Assembly: GCF_029238095.1 (NCBI RefSeq)
Contig: NZ_JAQWGS010000027.1
Coordinates: 124,001-188,000 of the forward strand
Direction: 5' to 3'
Source: Lacinutrix sp.
GTDB taxonomy: Bacteria > Bacteroidota > Bacteroidia > Flavobacteriales > Flavobacteriaceae
Length of the DNA stretch: 64,000 bases
How positions within the stretch are numbered: position 1 is the stretch's first letter; the number at the start of each line of letters is the position of its first letter. The notes under the pieces are model-generated. The model did not search any database and was not told the origin of the DNA. It worked only from the letters and a program-made list of their open reading frames with translations. Positions 26,430 through 35,778 of the stretch are shown piece after piece. A program made the position numbers and the translations under genes.

Positions 26430-27977
26430 CTATGTTTTTTTTGCTAAATATTTTTTTCTAATAATTTCACCAACTGGTATATTCTCTATTTTACTTTCTA
26501 ACCAAGAAATAACATCTAAATACAAAAAGGCACGACGCTCAAAAGGATGGTCTTCATATACTTTGAGTTTTTTATGTAAATCAATAAAAGCATTCTTTAA
26601 ATTTTGTGGATAGATGTCTTGAAGGCCACGAATAAACTTTATCATTTCTTTTTGAACCTCATGTAAGTCATTCATTTTAATTAAAAACTTATAAGTACCA
26701 CGTAATAAGGATTCTAGATGGTAATCTAAGCCTGCTTCATAATGTGCAACCAAATTTAAAACTCTAGAAAAACACAACAAATCTTCACGCATGGAAAGTG
26801 TTTTATTAGCTATAATTTTATCCAAATACTTTATAGAGGCTTTGTTGTTTCCTGCACCAAAGTGAAGACTCGCAAATTTGTAATAAAAAATCATTTTGTG
26901 ATGTGGATCTATCCTGTTGTTAAATTGATGTAATTCAATTTCAATCTCAGGAATTAACACTAAACCATCATCAAAACTACCATCTATAAAGTGGCCATTT
27001 ATTTTATGAAAATTACTATACAAAAATACAAGCGTGGACACATTTTCATCTTTTGGAAAATTAGTATCACTTGTAATTTTATTAAAAATTTTTAATTTTT
27101 GAACAAACTTTTCTTTATTGCGAATAAAGAATAATGATTCTAAAAGATAGTTATTTCCTTTTAGAAAAAAAACAGGATTTAAGTTTATCATATTTGGATA
27201 TTGTTGAAATAAACTAACCCATTTTGAAGCATATTTATAGCAATTCAAAAAATCTTGCATTAAGAAACTATACCATAAATGCGCTTTGTAGAGCCATAAT
27301 TTTTCTCTAAACCCTAGTTTTACTATATCAACCTTTGGAAGATGATTTTTAAAATAAGTAGATACAACATTACTTTCATTCTTATTTTTTACGTATCCTG
27401 TTTTTAAAATAATACCATACAACTGTAATGACAAATTAGACAACTTGCTCGTTATTACATTTAATTCACTTATTTCTTTTGCTTGAAAAGTAAGTTCGTC
27501 GGCTCTTGTGCTAATGCTTCTTGTTATGTATTGTGCTTCTATAATCTTTTCAAACTCAATGATTTCAAATGCCAAGTTTTTCTCTTCATTGGTAATCGCG
27601 AGATCACTAGCTTTATCTAATATTTTTAAACTCTGTTTGTAGAGTCCTTTATGATAGAGAATGGATGCAAAATCTAATTGTTCCCTAATTTGAGAACGAA
27701 TATTTTGATGTGAAGGGTTTAATTTTAAACTTATTAAAATTTGTTTATACAAATGTGCTTTTACATTTGCTAATTGTTGTTTTTTAATTTGAGTGGATTT
27801 CAATATTAAAACCTCATCATATTGTTTTAGTTTATCTAAAACGGTAAATAAGTTTAAAAATTTTGAATCTTGATTAATACCTAATCTACCGACATAGAGT
27901 TTAAATTGTCGTTTCTCAGACTTAGAGAGGGATTTCACTAAGACAAATACAGGATCTTTTTGGTCTTTAGTCATCAA
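26430..27977 (-). CDS. Conserved hypothetical cytoplasmic helical protein
   Basis: A 515-residue protein with no signal peptide and no motif I can name. It is almost wholly alpha-helical by eye, with repeated pairs of amphipathic helices of about 35-40 residues that suggest a TPR-like or other solenoid fold (e.g. LYHKGLYKQSLKILDKASDL). The N terminus DPVFVLVKSLSKSEKRQFK resembles the start of a group of Flavobacteria-specific proteins of unknown role. It is transcribed divergently from leuA across 145 bases, and convergently with tRNA-Phe. The 40% or so Lys/Leu/Ile/Asn composition is normal for this genome. Scaffold or regulatory protein is a guess. Confidence 0.8.
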   Translation of the reverse strand: MMTKDQKDPVFVLVKSLSKSEKRQFKLYVGRLGINQDSKFLNLFTVLDKLKQYDEVLILKSTQIKKQQLANVKAHLYKQILISLKLNPSHQNIRSQIREQLDFASILYHKGLYKQSLKILDKASDLAITNEEKNLAFEIIEFEKIIEAQYITRSISTRADELTFQAKEISELNVITSKLSNLSLQLYGIILKTGYVKNKNESNVVSTYFKNHLPKVDIVKLGFREKLWLYKAHLWYSFLMQDFLNCYKYASKWVSLFQQYPNMINLNPVFFLKGNNYLLESLFFIRNKEKFVQKLKIFNKITSDTNFPKDENVSTLVFLYSNFHKINGHFIDGSFDDGLVLIPEIEIELHQFNNRIDPHHKMIFYYKFASLHFGAGNNKASIKYLDKIIANKTLSMREDLLCFSRVLNLVAHYEAGLDYHLESLLRGTYKFLIKMNDLHEVQKEMIKFIRGLQDIYPQNLKNAFIDLHKKLKVYEDHPFERRAFLYLDVISWLESKIENIPVGEIIRKKYLAKKT

Positions 27978-28122
27978 CTAATAATTAGATTAAATATTTG
28001 ATTTTTAAGTTTTTACAACAAATTTTATCGATTGAACATCGTAACATTTTCAAGAGTGATAATTAGTAATAATTAACCAAAGTATAAATTAGTCTTTCAA
28101 TAGAAAAATAAAAAGTGCTTAA

Positions 28123-29310
28123 ATGTCAAATAATCAAATTCAAATTTTCGATACCACACTTAGAGATGGAGAACAAGTTCCAGGTTGTAAATTAAATACA
28201 GAACAAAAAGTCGTCATCGCAAAACAATTAGATTTATTAGGTGTAGATGTTATTGAAGCTGGCTTTCCTGTTTCAAGTCCAGGCGATTTTAAATCGGTTG
28301 AAGCCATCTCAAAAATTGTAAAAAACGCAACAGTTTGTGGTTTAACACGTGCTGTAGAAAATGATATTAAGGTCGCTTCTGAGGCACTGAAATATGCAAA
28401 AAGACCTAGGATTCATACAGGAATAGGCACATCAGACTCACATATTATTCATAAATTTAAATCTAATAAAGACACTATAATAGAACGTGCTTTTGCTGCT
28501 GTTAAGTATGCCAAATCGTTTGTTGAAGATGTAGAGTTTTATGCTGAAGATGCTGGGCGTACAGAAAACGACTATTTAGCTAGAGTTTGCGAAGCAGCAA
28601 TAAAAGCTGGTGCAACTGTATTAAATATTCCAGATACAACAGGTTATTGTTTACCTAGTGAATATGGAACAAAAATTAAGTATTTAAAGGAGAACGTAAA
28701 AGGCATTGAAAAGGCCATTTTATCCTGTCACTGCCATAACGATTTAGGTTTGGCAACCGCAAATTCTATTGAAGGTGTTATTAATGGTGCAAGACAAATA
28801 GAATGTACCATTAATGGTATTGGTGAACGTGCAGGAAACACAGCCTTAGAAGAAGTTGTAATGGTTTTAAAACAACACCCTTATTTAAATTTAGATACAA
28901 ATATTAAAACCGAAATGCTATATGGAATGAGTCAATTGGTTTCCGATAGTATGGGAATTTACACCCAACCAAACAAAGCCATTGTTGGCGCCAATGCTTT
29001 TGCGCACAGTTCTGGAATACACCAAGATGGCGTGATTAAAAATCGTGAAACTTATGAAATTATAAACCCTAAAGACGTTGGTGTTACAGAATCTGCTATT
29101 GTATTAACCGCCAGAAGTGGTCGTGCTGCTTTAGCGTATAGAGCTAAAAATGTAGGTTACGAGTTAACAAAATTACAGCTTGATGATGTATATGCCAATT
29201 TTCTATGCTTTGCAGATAGAAAGAAAGAGATCAATAATAATGATATTCATCAAATTATCGAAACAAGTAATGTGTATCACCAAATAATATCAGCACAATA
29301 TGAGCAATAA
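28123..29310 (+). CDS. leuA: 2-isopropylmalate synthase, short form without regulatory domain
   Basis: A 395-residue enzyme that condenses acetyl-CoA with 2-oxoisovalerate, the first committed step of leucine synthesis. The DRE-TIM barrel signature is [14 protein letters not shown] near the N terminus; the metal-binding HxH is in [15 protein letters not shown], and [16 protein letters not shown] follows. [19 protein letters not shown] marks the linker region. The protein ends at about residue 395, where E. coli-type LeuA (about 520 residues) goes on into the leucine-binding regulatory domain; that domain is missing. Homocitrate or citramalate synthase are alternatives, but the leuCDB context makes isopropylmalate synthase most likely. 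It overlaps leuC by 11 bases. Confidence 0.94.
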   Translation: MSNNQIQIFDTTLRDGEQVPGCKLNTEQKVVIAKQLDLLGVDVIEAGFPVSSPGDFKSVEAISKIVKNATVCGLTRAVENDIKVASEALKYAKRPRIHTGIGTSDSHIIHKFKSNKDTIIERAFAAVKYAKSFVEDVEFYAEDAGRTENDYLARVCEAAIKAGATVLNIPDTTGYCLPSEYGTKIKYLKENVKGIEKAILSCHCHNDLGLATANSIEGVINGARQIECTINGIGERAGNTALEEVVMVLKQHPYLNLDTNIKTEMLYGMSQLVSDSMGIYTQPNKAIVGANAFAHSSGIHQDGVIKNRETYEIINPKDVGVTESAIVLTARSGRAALAYRAKNVGYELTKLQLDDVYANFLCFADRKKEINNNDIHQIIETSNVYHQIISAQYEQ

Positions 29311-30700
29311 AACATTATTCGATAAGGTTTGGGATGCACATGTGGTAGACACCATAAAAAAAGGCCCACAAGTACTCTATATTGATAAACATTTAATACA
29401 CGAAGTCACAAGTCCGCAAGCTTTTAATGAACTAGAAGCTCGCGGAATTCCTGTTTTTAGACCTAATCAAATTGTTGCTACTGCAGACCATAATACACCA
29501 ACACAAAATCAAGATCAACCTATTAAGGATGATTTGTCTAGAAAGCAACTAGAACAACTCTCTACTAATTGTGAAAAAAATAATATTACACTTTACCAAC
29601 TTGGCCATAAATACAATGGTATCGTTCATGTTATGGCTCCAGAATTAGGCTTTACACAGCCAGGAATGACAATGGTTTGTGGAGACAGTCATACTTCAAC
29701 ACATGGTGCTTTTGGAGCCATTGCTTTTGGAATTGGCACCAGCCAAGTAGCACAAGTTTTTGCAAGCCAATGTTTACTGTTAACAAAGCCAAAAAGCTTA
29801 AGAGTGAATGTAAATGGTAGACTTAAAAAGGGTGTTTTACCAAAGGATGTTATACTTTATATCATTTCAAAATTAGGTACCAATTCTGGCACAGGTTATT
29901 TTTGTGAATATGCTGGAGACGTTTTCCAAAATATGTCAATGGAAGGCAGAATGACCGTTTGTAATATGAGTATAGAAATGGGAGCACGAGGTGGTATGAT
30001 TGCACCAGACCAAACAACTTTTAACTATGTAAAAGGAAGAGCATATGCTCCTAAAGGCAAAGATTTTGAAAAAAAAGTAGCCTATTGGAAAACGCTTCCA
30101 ACAGATAAAGGTGCAACTTTTGACAAAGAATATACTTTTGATGCTGAAGACATAGAACCCATGATTACCTATGGCACTAATCCAGGAATGGGAATTAAAA
30201 TTTCTGAAAATATTCCAACTATTAAAGATTCATCGTTTATAAAGTCTTTGGAATATATGAATTTTGAAGCTGGTGAAAGTTTAATTAACACACAAATAAA
30301 CTATGTATTTATTGGTAGTTGCACAAATTCTAGAATTGAAGATTTTAGAGTTGCAGCGCAATATGTAAAAGGAAAACAGAAAGCAGATAATGTAACTGCT
30401 TGGTTAGTTCCAGGAAGCAAACAGGTAGAAGCTCAAATTATAGCCGAAGGCTTAAAAACTATTTTCGAACGAGCTGGTTTTGAACTAAGACAACCTGGTT
30501 GTTCAGCATGTTTAGCCATGAACGATGACAAAATTCCGCAAGGAGAATATTGCGTTTCTACATCTAATAGAAACTTTGAAGGACGACAAGGACAAGGTTC
30601 AAGAACCATTTTAGCAAGTCCTTTAGTTGCAGCTGCAACAGCAATAGCTGGAAAAATAGTAGATGTAACAGAAAATATTGAAACTTTAGAATTCGCATAG
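29300..30700 (+). CDS. leuC: 3-isopropylmalate dehydratase, large subunit
   Basis: A 466-residue aconitase-family subunit that, with LeuD, converts 2-isopropylmalate to 3-isopropylmalate. It carries the 4Fe-4S cluster: Cys in [13 protein letters not shown] and the pair in GCSACLAMN. The [20 protein letters not shown] and [18 protein letters not shown] motifs match the family, as does the C-terminal [19 protein letters not shown]. Length is normal. It starts inside leuA and is followed by leuD after one base, so all three are translationally coupled. Confidence 0.97.
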   Translation: MSNKTLFDKVWDAHVVDTIKKGPQVLYIDKHLIHEVTSPQAFNELEARGIPVFRPNQIVATADHNTPTQNQDQPIKDDLSRKQLEQLSTNCEKNNITLYQLGHKYNGIVHVMAPELGFTQPGMTMVCGDSHTSTHGAFGAIAFGIGTSQVAQVFASQCLLLTKPKSLRVNVNGRLKKGVLPKDVILYIISKLGTNSGTGYFCEYAGDVFQNMSMEGRMTVCNMSIEMGARGGMIAPDQTTFNYVKGRAYAPKGKDFEKKVAYWKTLPTDKGATFDKEYTFDAEDIEPMITYGTNPGMGIKISENIPTIKDSSFIKSLEYMNFEAGESLINTQINYVFIGSCTNSRIEDFRVAAQYVKGKQKADNVTAWLVPGSKQVEAQIIAEGLKTIFERAGFELRQPGCSACLAMNDDKIPQGEYCVSTSNRNFEGRQGQGSRTILASPLVAAATAIAGKIVDVTENIETLEFA

Positions 30701-30701
30701 C

Positions 30702-31292
30702 ATGGAGAAATTTACAACATTAACATCAAGAGCTATTCCTTTAGATATAGCTAACGTAGATACAGACCAAATTATTCCTGCTCGTTTTTTAAAAGCCACA
30801 GACAAAAAGGGTTTTGGAGATAACGTGTTTAGAGATTGGCGTTATAATAAAGAGGGTTCAGAGAATGTAGAATTTACATTAAATCAACCTAAATATGCTG
30901 GAAACATATTGGTTGCTGGAGATAATTTTGGTTGTGGTTCTAGTCGTGAACATGCTGCTTGGGCCTTAGTTGGTTATGGCTTTAAAGTAATTGTATCTAG
31001 TTTTTTTGCAGACATTTTTAAAGGTAACGCCTTAAATAATGGCCTATTACCGCTTCAGGTTTCTGAGGACTTTTTACAACATTTAATATCAGAAATCAAA
31101 GCAGATCCAAAAGTAAAATTAAGAGTAGATTTAAGAAATCAAAAAATCCGTATTAATAGCAGTAAACGCTTTGAAAGTTTTGAAATTGATGCTTACAAAA
31201 AAACATGTATGATAAATGGTTATGATGATATTGACTATTTACTAAGTAAAAAAGAAATGATTACAGCTTTTGAAAATGCAACTAGTAGGTAA
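30702..31292 (+). CDS. leuD: 3-isopropylmalate dehydratase, small subunit
   Basis: A 196-residue swivelling-domain subunit of isopropylmalate isomerase. The start region [23 protein letters not shown] and the substrate-contacting [14 protein letters not shown] loop are diagnostic (the first noted in overlapping short blocks). The length is typical of the LeuD1 type. It begins one base after leuC. About 228 bases containing a palindromic repeat separate it from leuB, so leuB may be expressed at a different level. Confidence 0.97.
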   Translation: MEKFTTLTSRAIPLDIANVDTDQIIPARFLKATDKKGFGDNVFRDWRYNKEGSENVEFTLNQPKYAGNILVAGDNFGCGSSREHAAWALVGYGFKVIVSSFFADIFKGNALNNGLLPLQVSEDFLQHLISEIKADPKVKLRVDLRNQKIRINSSKRFESFEIDAYKKTCMINGYDDIDYLLSKKEMITAFENATSR

Positions 31293-31401
31293 GTGCGTTA
31301 GCGATTACCTATCTATGTTATTTGATAAATCAGAAATTGTGATTGCTTTGCAGTTAATGTGACATCCTTTTTTTCATATAACGGAAAGCGCGACGTTTTG
31401 C

Positions 31402-31431
31402 GATCCTTCAAGGTTTTAAAAACCTGGCAGG
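31402..31431. repeat. Dispersed palindromic repeat, copy 2
   Basis: In the leuD-leuB gap: GATCCTTCA, then the 15-base core AGGTTTTAAAAACCT (31411-31425), then GGCAGG. The core is identical to that at 1975-1989. The flanking sequence (GCGCGACGTTTTGCGATCC) is more GC-rich than normal spacer here, suggesting inserted or mobile repeat material inside the leu operon. Confidence 0.55.
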
Positions 31432-31520
31432 CATGAGTAAAAGGTAACGCAAAAAAAATAAAAATAATAATTAAAAAGATAAGATTGCAGGATGAGATTC
31501 CTGCTTTCGAAGGAACTAAA

Positions 31521-32639
31521 ATGAAATTAAACATAGCAGTATTGCCTGGTGATGGTATAGGACCAGAAGTAACAGCACAAGCCATTAAGGTTTTAAAAGC
31601 CATTGCTTTAGAATTTGACCACATGTTTCTATTTAAAGAAGCTTCTGTTGGTGCTATAGCAATAGATCAAGAAAACGATCCACTACCAGATACAACTTTA
31701 AAATTATGCAAAACAAGTGATGCTATTTTATTTGGCGCCATTGGTGATCCCAAATATGATAACAATCCTAGTGCAAAAGTAAGACCCGAACAAGGCTTAC
31801 TTAAGCTTAGAAAAGAATTAGGATTGTTTGCTAATATAAGACCTGTAAAAGCTTATGAAACGCTTCTTGAAAAATCACCTTTAAAAAAAGAGATTATTCA
31901 AGGTACAGACATTAGTATTTACAGAGAGTTAACTGGTGGTATTTATTTTGGTGAAAAAAAATTAAGTGAAGATGGAAATACCGCTTCAGATTTATGTGAA
32001 TATTCTCGAGAAGAAATTGAACGTATTGCACATTTAGCCTTTAAGGCTGCGCAAAACAGAAAGAAAAAAGTGACTTTAGTTGATAAAGCAAATGTATTAG
32101 AAACCTCTCGTTTATGGCGAAAAGTAGTCACAGAAATGGCACCAAATTATCCAGATGTTGCACTAGATTTCTTATTTGTTGATAATGCAGCAATGCAAAT
32201 GATTTTAAATCCAAAACAATTTGATGTGATCTTAACCGAAAACTTATTTGGCGATGTTATTAGTGACGAAGCTAGCGTTATTAGTGGCTCTATAGGTTTA
32301 TTAGCTTCAGCTTCGGTTGGAAACAAATACGCTATGTTCGAGCCCATTCATGGTTCTTATCCGCAAGCTACAGGAAAAGGTATAGCAAATCCTATTGCTT
32401 CTATTTTAAGTGCTGCCATGTTATTAGAGCATTTTGGGTTATTAGAGGAGGCAGAACTTATAAAAGAAGGTGTAAATAAATCTTTGAAATTAAACGTTAC
32501 AACTCCAGATTTAAATGTAACTTACGATAACGTTTCTACTAATAAAGTTGGTGATTTTATTGCCGATTTTATTAGTAACCCAAAAGATTCAAACCTTAAT
32601 TTTACCAATATTCACTTAGGACAATCCACAATAATTTAA
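31521..32639 (+). CDS. leuB: 3-isopropylmalate dehydrogenase
   Basis: A 372-residue NAD-dependent decarboxylating dehydrogenase giving 2-oxoisocaproate. I choose the ATG at 31521 (MKLNIAVLPGDGIGPEV), preceded by an AAGGA-like site; a TTG at 31485 would add 12 residues without family support. LFGAIGDPKYD, RELTGGIYFGEKK, DKANVLETSRLWRKVV and SDEASVISGSIGLLASAS, with the metal-binding Asp residues, and FEPIHGSYPQATGKGIANP are all present. Its stop shares a base with the ppc start (TAATG). Confidence 0.97.
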   Translation: MKLNIAVLPGDGIGPEVTAQAIKVLKAIALEFDHMFLFKEASVGAIAIDQENDPLPDTTLKLCKTSDAILFGAIGDPKYDNNPSAKVRPEQGLLKLRKELGLFANIRPVKAYETLLEKSPLKKEIIQGTDISIYRELTGGIYFGEKKLSEDGNTASDLCEYSREEIERIAHLAFKAAQNRKKKVTLVDKANVLETSRLWRKVVTEMAPNYPDVALDFLFVDNAAMQMILNPKQFDVILTENLFGDVISDEASVISGSIGLLASASVGNKYAMFEPIHGSYPQATGKGIANPIASILSAAMLLEHFGLLEEAELIKEGVNKSLKLNVTTPDLNVTYDNVSTNKVGDFIADFISNPKDSNLNFTNIHLGQSTII

Positions 32640-35218
32640 TGCCAACACAACCTAAACTTACACGATTTAATCAGAACGTATTATCTAAATACCAGATATA
32701 CAATAGTATATTTATGACGCTTCCTTTTGATACCATTACAAAAACTGGAGCACTTTTACCACTTTTTCATGAAACCTGCCAGAAAGGTTTTGCTAATCAA
32801 GACAACCCAACAACAATAGTTGAGCGTTTTTTTGAAAAGTACCAAGCAAGACGCTCTAAAGAAAGCCAAACAAACTTACTGTTCCGTTTTATTCAATATA
32901 TTGAACGCCAAGTCGTATTGTTTGACGCCATTGAAGATGCAGCTTTTCCTGTGGTAAATAATATGGATGGTATAGGAACGTTACGTAGTCTAAAAGAAAC
33001 GGCATCATCTGAAAACAAACTAGAAACATTAAAAAAATATCTTGAAAAATTTAAAGTTCGTATTGTCTTAACAGCACATCCAACACAATTTTATCCAGGT
33101 TCTGTTTTAGGAATTATTACAGATTTAAGTGAAGCTATTAGAACAAACGATTTGCTTCAAATAAACGATTTATTAGCACAATTAGGGAAAACGCCATTTT
33201 TTAAAGACAAAAAACCAACACCTTACGACGAAGCTGTTAGTTTAATATGGTACCTAGAAAACGTGTTTTATAAATCCTTCGGAACCATTTATGACTACAT
33301 TCAGCAAAATATTTTTGATGGTAAACATATAGATAATGATATCATTAATATTGGTTTTTGGCCAGGAGGTGATAGAGATGGAAATCCATTTGTAACACCA
33401 GAAATCACCTTAAAAGTTGCTAAAAGATTACGAGAAACAGTTATAAAAAACTATTATCGTGATGCTAGAAATTTAAGACGAAAGTTAACTTTTGAAGGTG
33501 TAGAACAAAGAATAGTTTATTTAGAAACTGAGCTTTATAAAATTATTACTCGCGAAAAAACAGAGTTGACATTAGAATCTTTTACTTCAGAGTTAAAAGA
33601 GATTAAGCAAACCATAATAGATAAACACCAATCTCTATACGTAAACGAAGTTAACAGCTTGCTTAATAAAATTCATCTTTTCGGATTTCATTTTGCTAAT
33701 CTTGATATTAGGCAAGATAGTAGAAAACACGCACTATTTTTTAATGATATGGTTAACACTTTAATAGAAAGTGGTAGTCCTCTATTTCCAAAAAACTATC
33801 ATGATTTATCAGAAAAAACCCAAATTCAAATACTATCTAAAGTCAAAGGCGAAGTAGATTTATCATTAATTAAAGATGAAGAAACCTTAAAGGCTTTAAA
33901 AACTATGAAAGCCATAAAAACCATACAAACTACAAATGGTGAAGTGGCTGCAAACCGTTATATTATTAGTAATAATCAAACAACATTACATGTTATGCAA
34001 TTATTTGCAATGCTAAAACTAGTAGCATTTCAAGAGGAATTAACAGTAGATATTGGACCATTATTTGAAACCATTACTGACTTAAAAAATGCACCACAAG
34101 TCATGGAAGATTTATATTCCAATCCAGAATACGCAGCGCACTTGAAAGCGAGAGGAAGCAAGCAAACCATAATGCTTGGTTTTAGTGATGGCACAAAAGA
34201 TGGTGGTTATTTAATGGCTAATTGGGCAATCTATAAAGCCAAAGAAAACTTAACTGCTATTTCAAGACAATATGGTGTAACTGTAATTTTCTTTGATGGT
34301 CGTGGAGGACCACCAGCTCGAGGCGGAGGAAAAACACATAATTTTTACGCGTCTCTAGGTCCAACCATTGAAGATAAAGAAGTTCAATTAACTATTCAAG
34401 GGCAAACTATTAGTTCTAATTTTGGAACATTAGAGTCATCACAATATAACCTAGAACAACTAATAAGTTCTGGAATTCACAATAGTTTAAGTGGAAAAGA
34501 ATTAACTATGCTTCCAGAAAACAGAGCTGTAATGACAGATTTATCTGAGCGAAGTTATAAAGCCTATTCAGCCTTTAAGGCACATCCAAAATTCATTTCG
34601 TATTTAGAGCACATGAGTACTCTTAAATATTATGCAAAAACCAATATTGGAAGTCGCCCATCTAAACGTGGAAAAGCTGCTGGTTTAGTGTTTGAAGATT
34701 TAAGAGCGATTCCTTTTGTAGGCTCTTGGAGTCAATTAAAACAGAACGTTCCAGGATTTTTTGGTGTTGGCACAGCTTTAAAACATTATGAAGATATTGG
34801 AGAGTTTGATAAAGCACAACACTTGTTTAAAACATCAGATTTTTTCAAAACATTGATTGAGAACAGTATGATGTCTTTGTCTAAATCGTTTTTCGATTTA
34901 ACAAAGTACATGAGTGAAGATCCAGAATATGGGGAATTTTGGAACGTTATTTATAATGAATACGAAACCTCAAAACGTCTTATATTAAAACTTACTGGTT
35001 ATAAAGAATTAATGGAAGGAGAACCATCTGGAAAAGCATCTATTGCTGTTCGTGAATCTATAGTTTTACCTTTATTAACGATACAACAGTATGCTTTAAA
35101 AAAGATTCAAGAACTTGAAAAAGCTGACGTAAAAGACGAAGCACAAATAAAAATATACGAAAAGATGGTGACTCGTTCTTTATTTGGAAATATAAATGCG
35201 AGCCGTAATTCGGCTTAA
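32639..35218 (+). CDS. ppc: Phosphoenolpyruvate carboxylase
   Basis: An 859-residue PEP carboxylase, which adds bicarbonate to PEP to form oxaloacetate and refills the TCA cycle. VLTAHPTQFYPGSV carries the catalytic His; GFWPGGDRDGNPFVTPE, the second His/Arg region FFDGRGGPPARGGGKTH and SRPSKRG (allosteric/Arg site) are all clear. GFSDGTKDGGYLMANW is also diagnostic. The C terminus ends MVTRSLFGNINASRNSA, where NASRNSA differs somewhat from the QNTG end of many PEPCs. It starts within the leuB stop, so it is translationally coupled to leucine synthesis; the physiological reason may be carbon balance with 2-oxo acid consumption. A terminator follows. Confidence 0.95.
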   Translation: MPTQPKLTRFNQNVLSKYQIYNSIFMTLPFDTITKTGALLPLFHETCQKGFANQDNPTTIVERFFEKYQARRSKESQTNLLFRFIQYIERQVVLFDAIEDAAFPVVNNMDGIGTLRSLKETASSENKLETLKKYLEKFKVRIVLTAHPTQFYPGSVLGIITDLSEAIRTNDLLQINDLLAQLGKTPFFKDKKPTPYDEAVSLIWYLENVFYKSFGTIYDYIQQNIFDGKHIDNDIINIGFWPGGDRDGNPFVTPEITLKVAKRLRETVIKNYYRDARNLRRKLTFEGVEQRIVYLETELYKIITREKTELTLESFTSELKEIKQTIIDKHQSLYVNEVNSLLNKIHLFGFHFANLDIRQDSRKHALFFNDMVNTLIESGSPLFPKNYHDLSEKTQIQILSKVKGEVDLSLIKDEETLKALKTMKAIKTIQTTNGEVAANRYIISNNQTTLHVMQLFAMLKLVAFQEELTVDIGPLFETITDLKNAPQVMEDLYSNPEYAAHLKARGSKQTIMLGFSDGTKDGGYLMANWAIYKAKENLTAISRQYGVTVIFFDGRGGPPARGGGKTHNFYASLGPTIEDKEVQLTIQGQTISSNFGTLESSQYNLEQLISSGIHNSLSGKELTMLPENRAVMTDLSERSYKAYSAFKAHPKFISYLEHMSTLKYYAKTNIGSRPSKRGKAAGLVFEDLRAIPFVGSWSQLKQNVPGFFGVGTALKHYEDIGEFDKAQHLFKTSDFFKTLIENSMMSLSKSFFDLTKYMSEDPEYGEFWNVIYNEYETSKRLILKLTGYKELMEGEPSGKASIAVRESIVLPLLTIQQYALKKIQELEKADVKDEAQIKIYEKMVTRSLFGNINASRNSA

Positions 35219-35272
35219 AATGCCAATACAAGGGCCTAGAAATAAAAGGATAATTAAGTCGTATCCAAATAT

Positions 35273-35306
35273 AAAAACCTCGAAGTATTTAATTTCGAGG
35301 TTTTTT
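35273..35306 (+). terminator. Intrinsic terminator of the leu-ppc operon
   Basis: Perfect 12-base arms AAAAACCTCGAA (35273-35284) and TTCGAGGTTTTT (35294-35305) around a 9-base loop, ending in T6. It lies 55 bases after the ppc stop and before the convergent PII gene; the A-rich left side makes it usable on the minus strand too. Confidence 0.92.
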
Positions 35307-35320
35307 CTTGTAAGAATATA

Positions 35321-35333
35321 GACCTGTCAGGTC
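35321..35333. repeat. Palindrome GACCTGTCAGGTC, partial copy of the dispersed repeat
   Basis: Thirteen bases with 6-base perfect arms around a central T. It matches the left half of the repeat copies at 1967 and 31402 (GACCTTTCAGGT and GATCCTTCAAGGT) but lacks the TTTTAAAAACCT half. It is probably a truncated copy. Confidence 0.5.
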
Positions 35334-35355
35334 TTTTATTCTGTTAGTTCAATTA

Positions 35356-35697
35356 TTATCTTAATAAATTTGAGCCCTTTTCTCCTGTTCGAATGCTATA
35401 TATCTGATTTATCGATGAAACAAACAACATTCCATCTCCAACAGCATTGGAAGTAGCAGATTCTAAAATTGCTTTTATTGTAACTTCTTCAAAATCGTCA
35501 TTAACAATTATAGTTAAATAACATCTTTTAATATTATTTGTTTCTTTAATAACCATACTCGAAACATCATTATCTTCTTTATCTATTCCAAGACCTGTAA
35601 CATCCCAATAAGAAAAAAAATTAACACCTACTTCCTGTAACGATTTAGTAACATCTTTAAACTTAGATTTTCTAATTATTGCTTCTACTTTTTTCAT
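35356..35697 (-). CDS. glnK: PII-family nitrogen regulator with altered T-loop
   Basis: A 113-residue PII signal protein; such trimers bind ATP/ADP and 2-oxoglutarate and plug the Amt ammonium channel. The N-terminal MKKVEAIIRKSKFKDV, the B-loop NAVGDGMLFV and the C-loop SIRTGEKGS are family hallmarks. The T-loop (about residues 36-55, DKEDNDVSSMVIKETNN) has the usual length but no Tyr at the place of the uridylylated Tyr51, and lacks the Q of the GxQ 2-oxoglutarate site. It follows amt by about 80 bases on the same strand, the classic amt-glnK pairing. Binding to Amt is likely; control by GlnD-type uridylylation is not. Confidence 0.9.
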   Translation of the reverse strand: MKKVEAIIRKSKFKDVTKSLQEVGVNFFSYWDVTGLGIDKEDNDVSSMVIKETNNIKRCYLTIIVNDDFEEVTIKAILESATSNAVGDGMLFVSSINQIYSIRTGEKGSNLLR

Positions 35698-35778
35698 TAA
35701 AATAACTTAGCTTTCTATTAAAATAGCCCTAGAAATAGTTTCTAGAGCTATTATTTTTAATAATTAAAATCAATATTA

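Noticed and set aside
27978-28122. Search for a leucine leader peptide and attenuator before leuA
   Set aside because: There is no ATG with a Leu-rich frame and no terminator hairpin in these 145 bases.
31293-31520. A gene in the leuD-leuB gap
   Set aside because: No frame with a credible start or motif; the minus-strand frame there runs into leuB. Only the palindromic repeat is supported.
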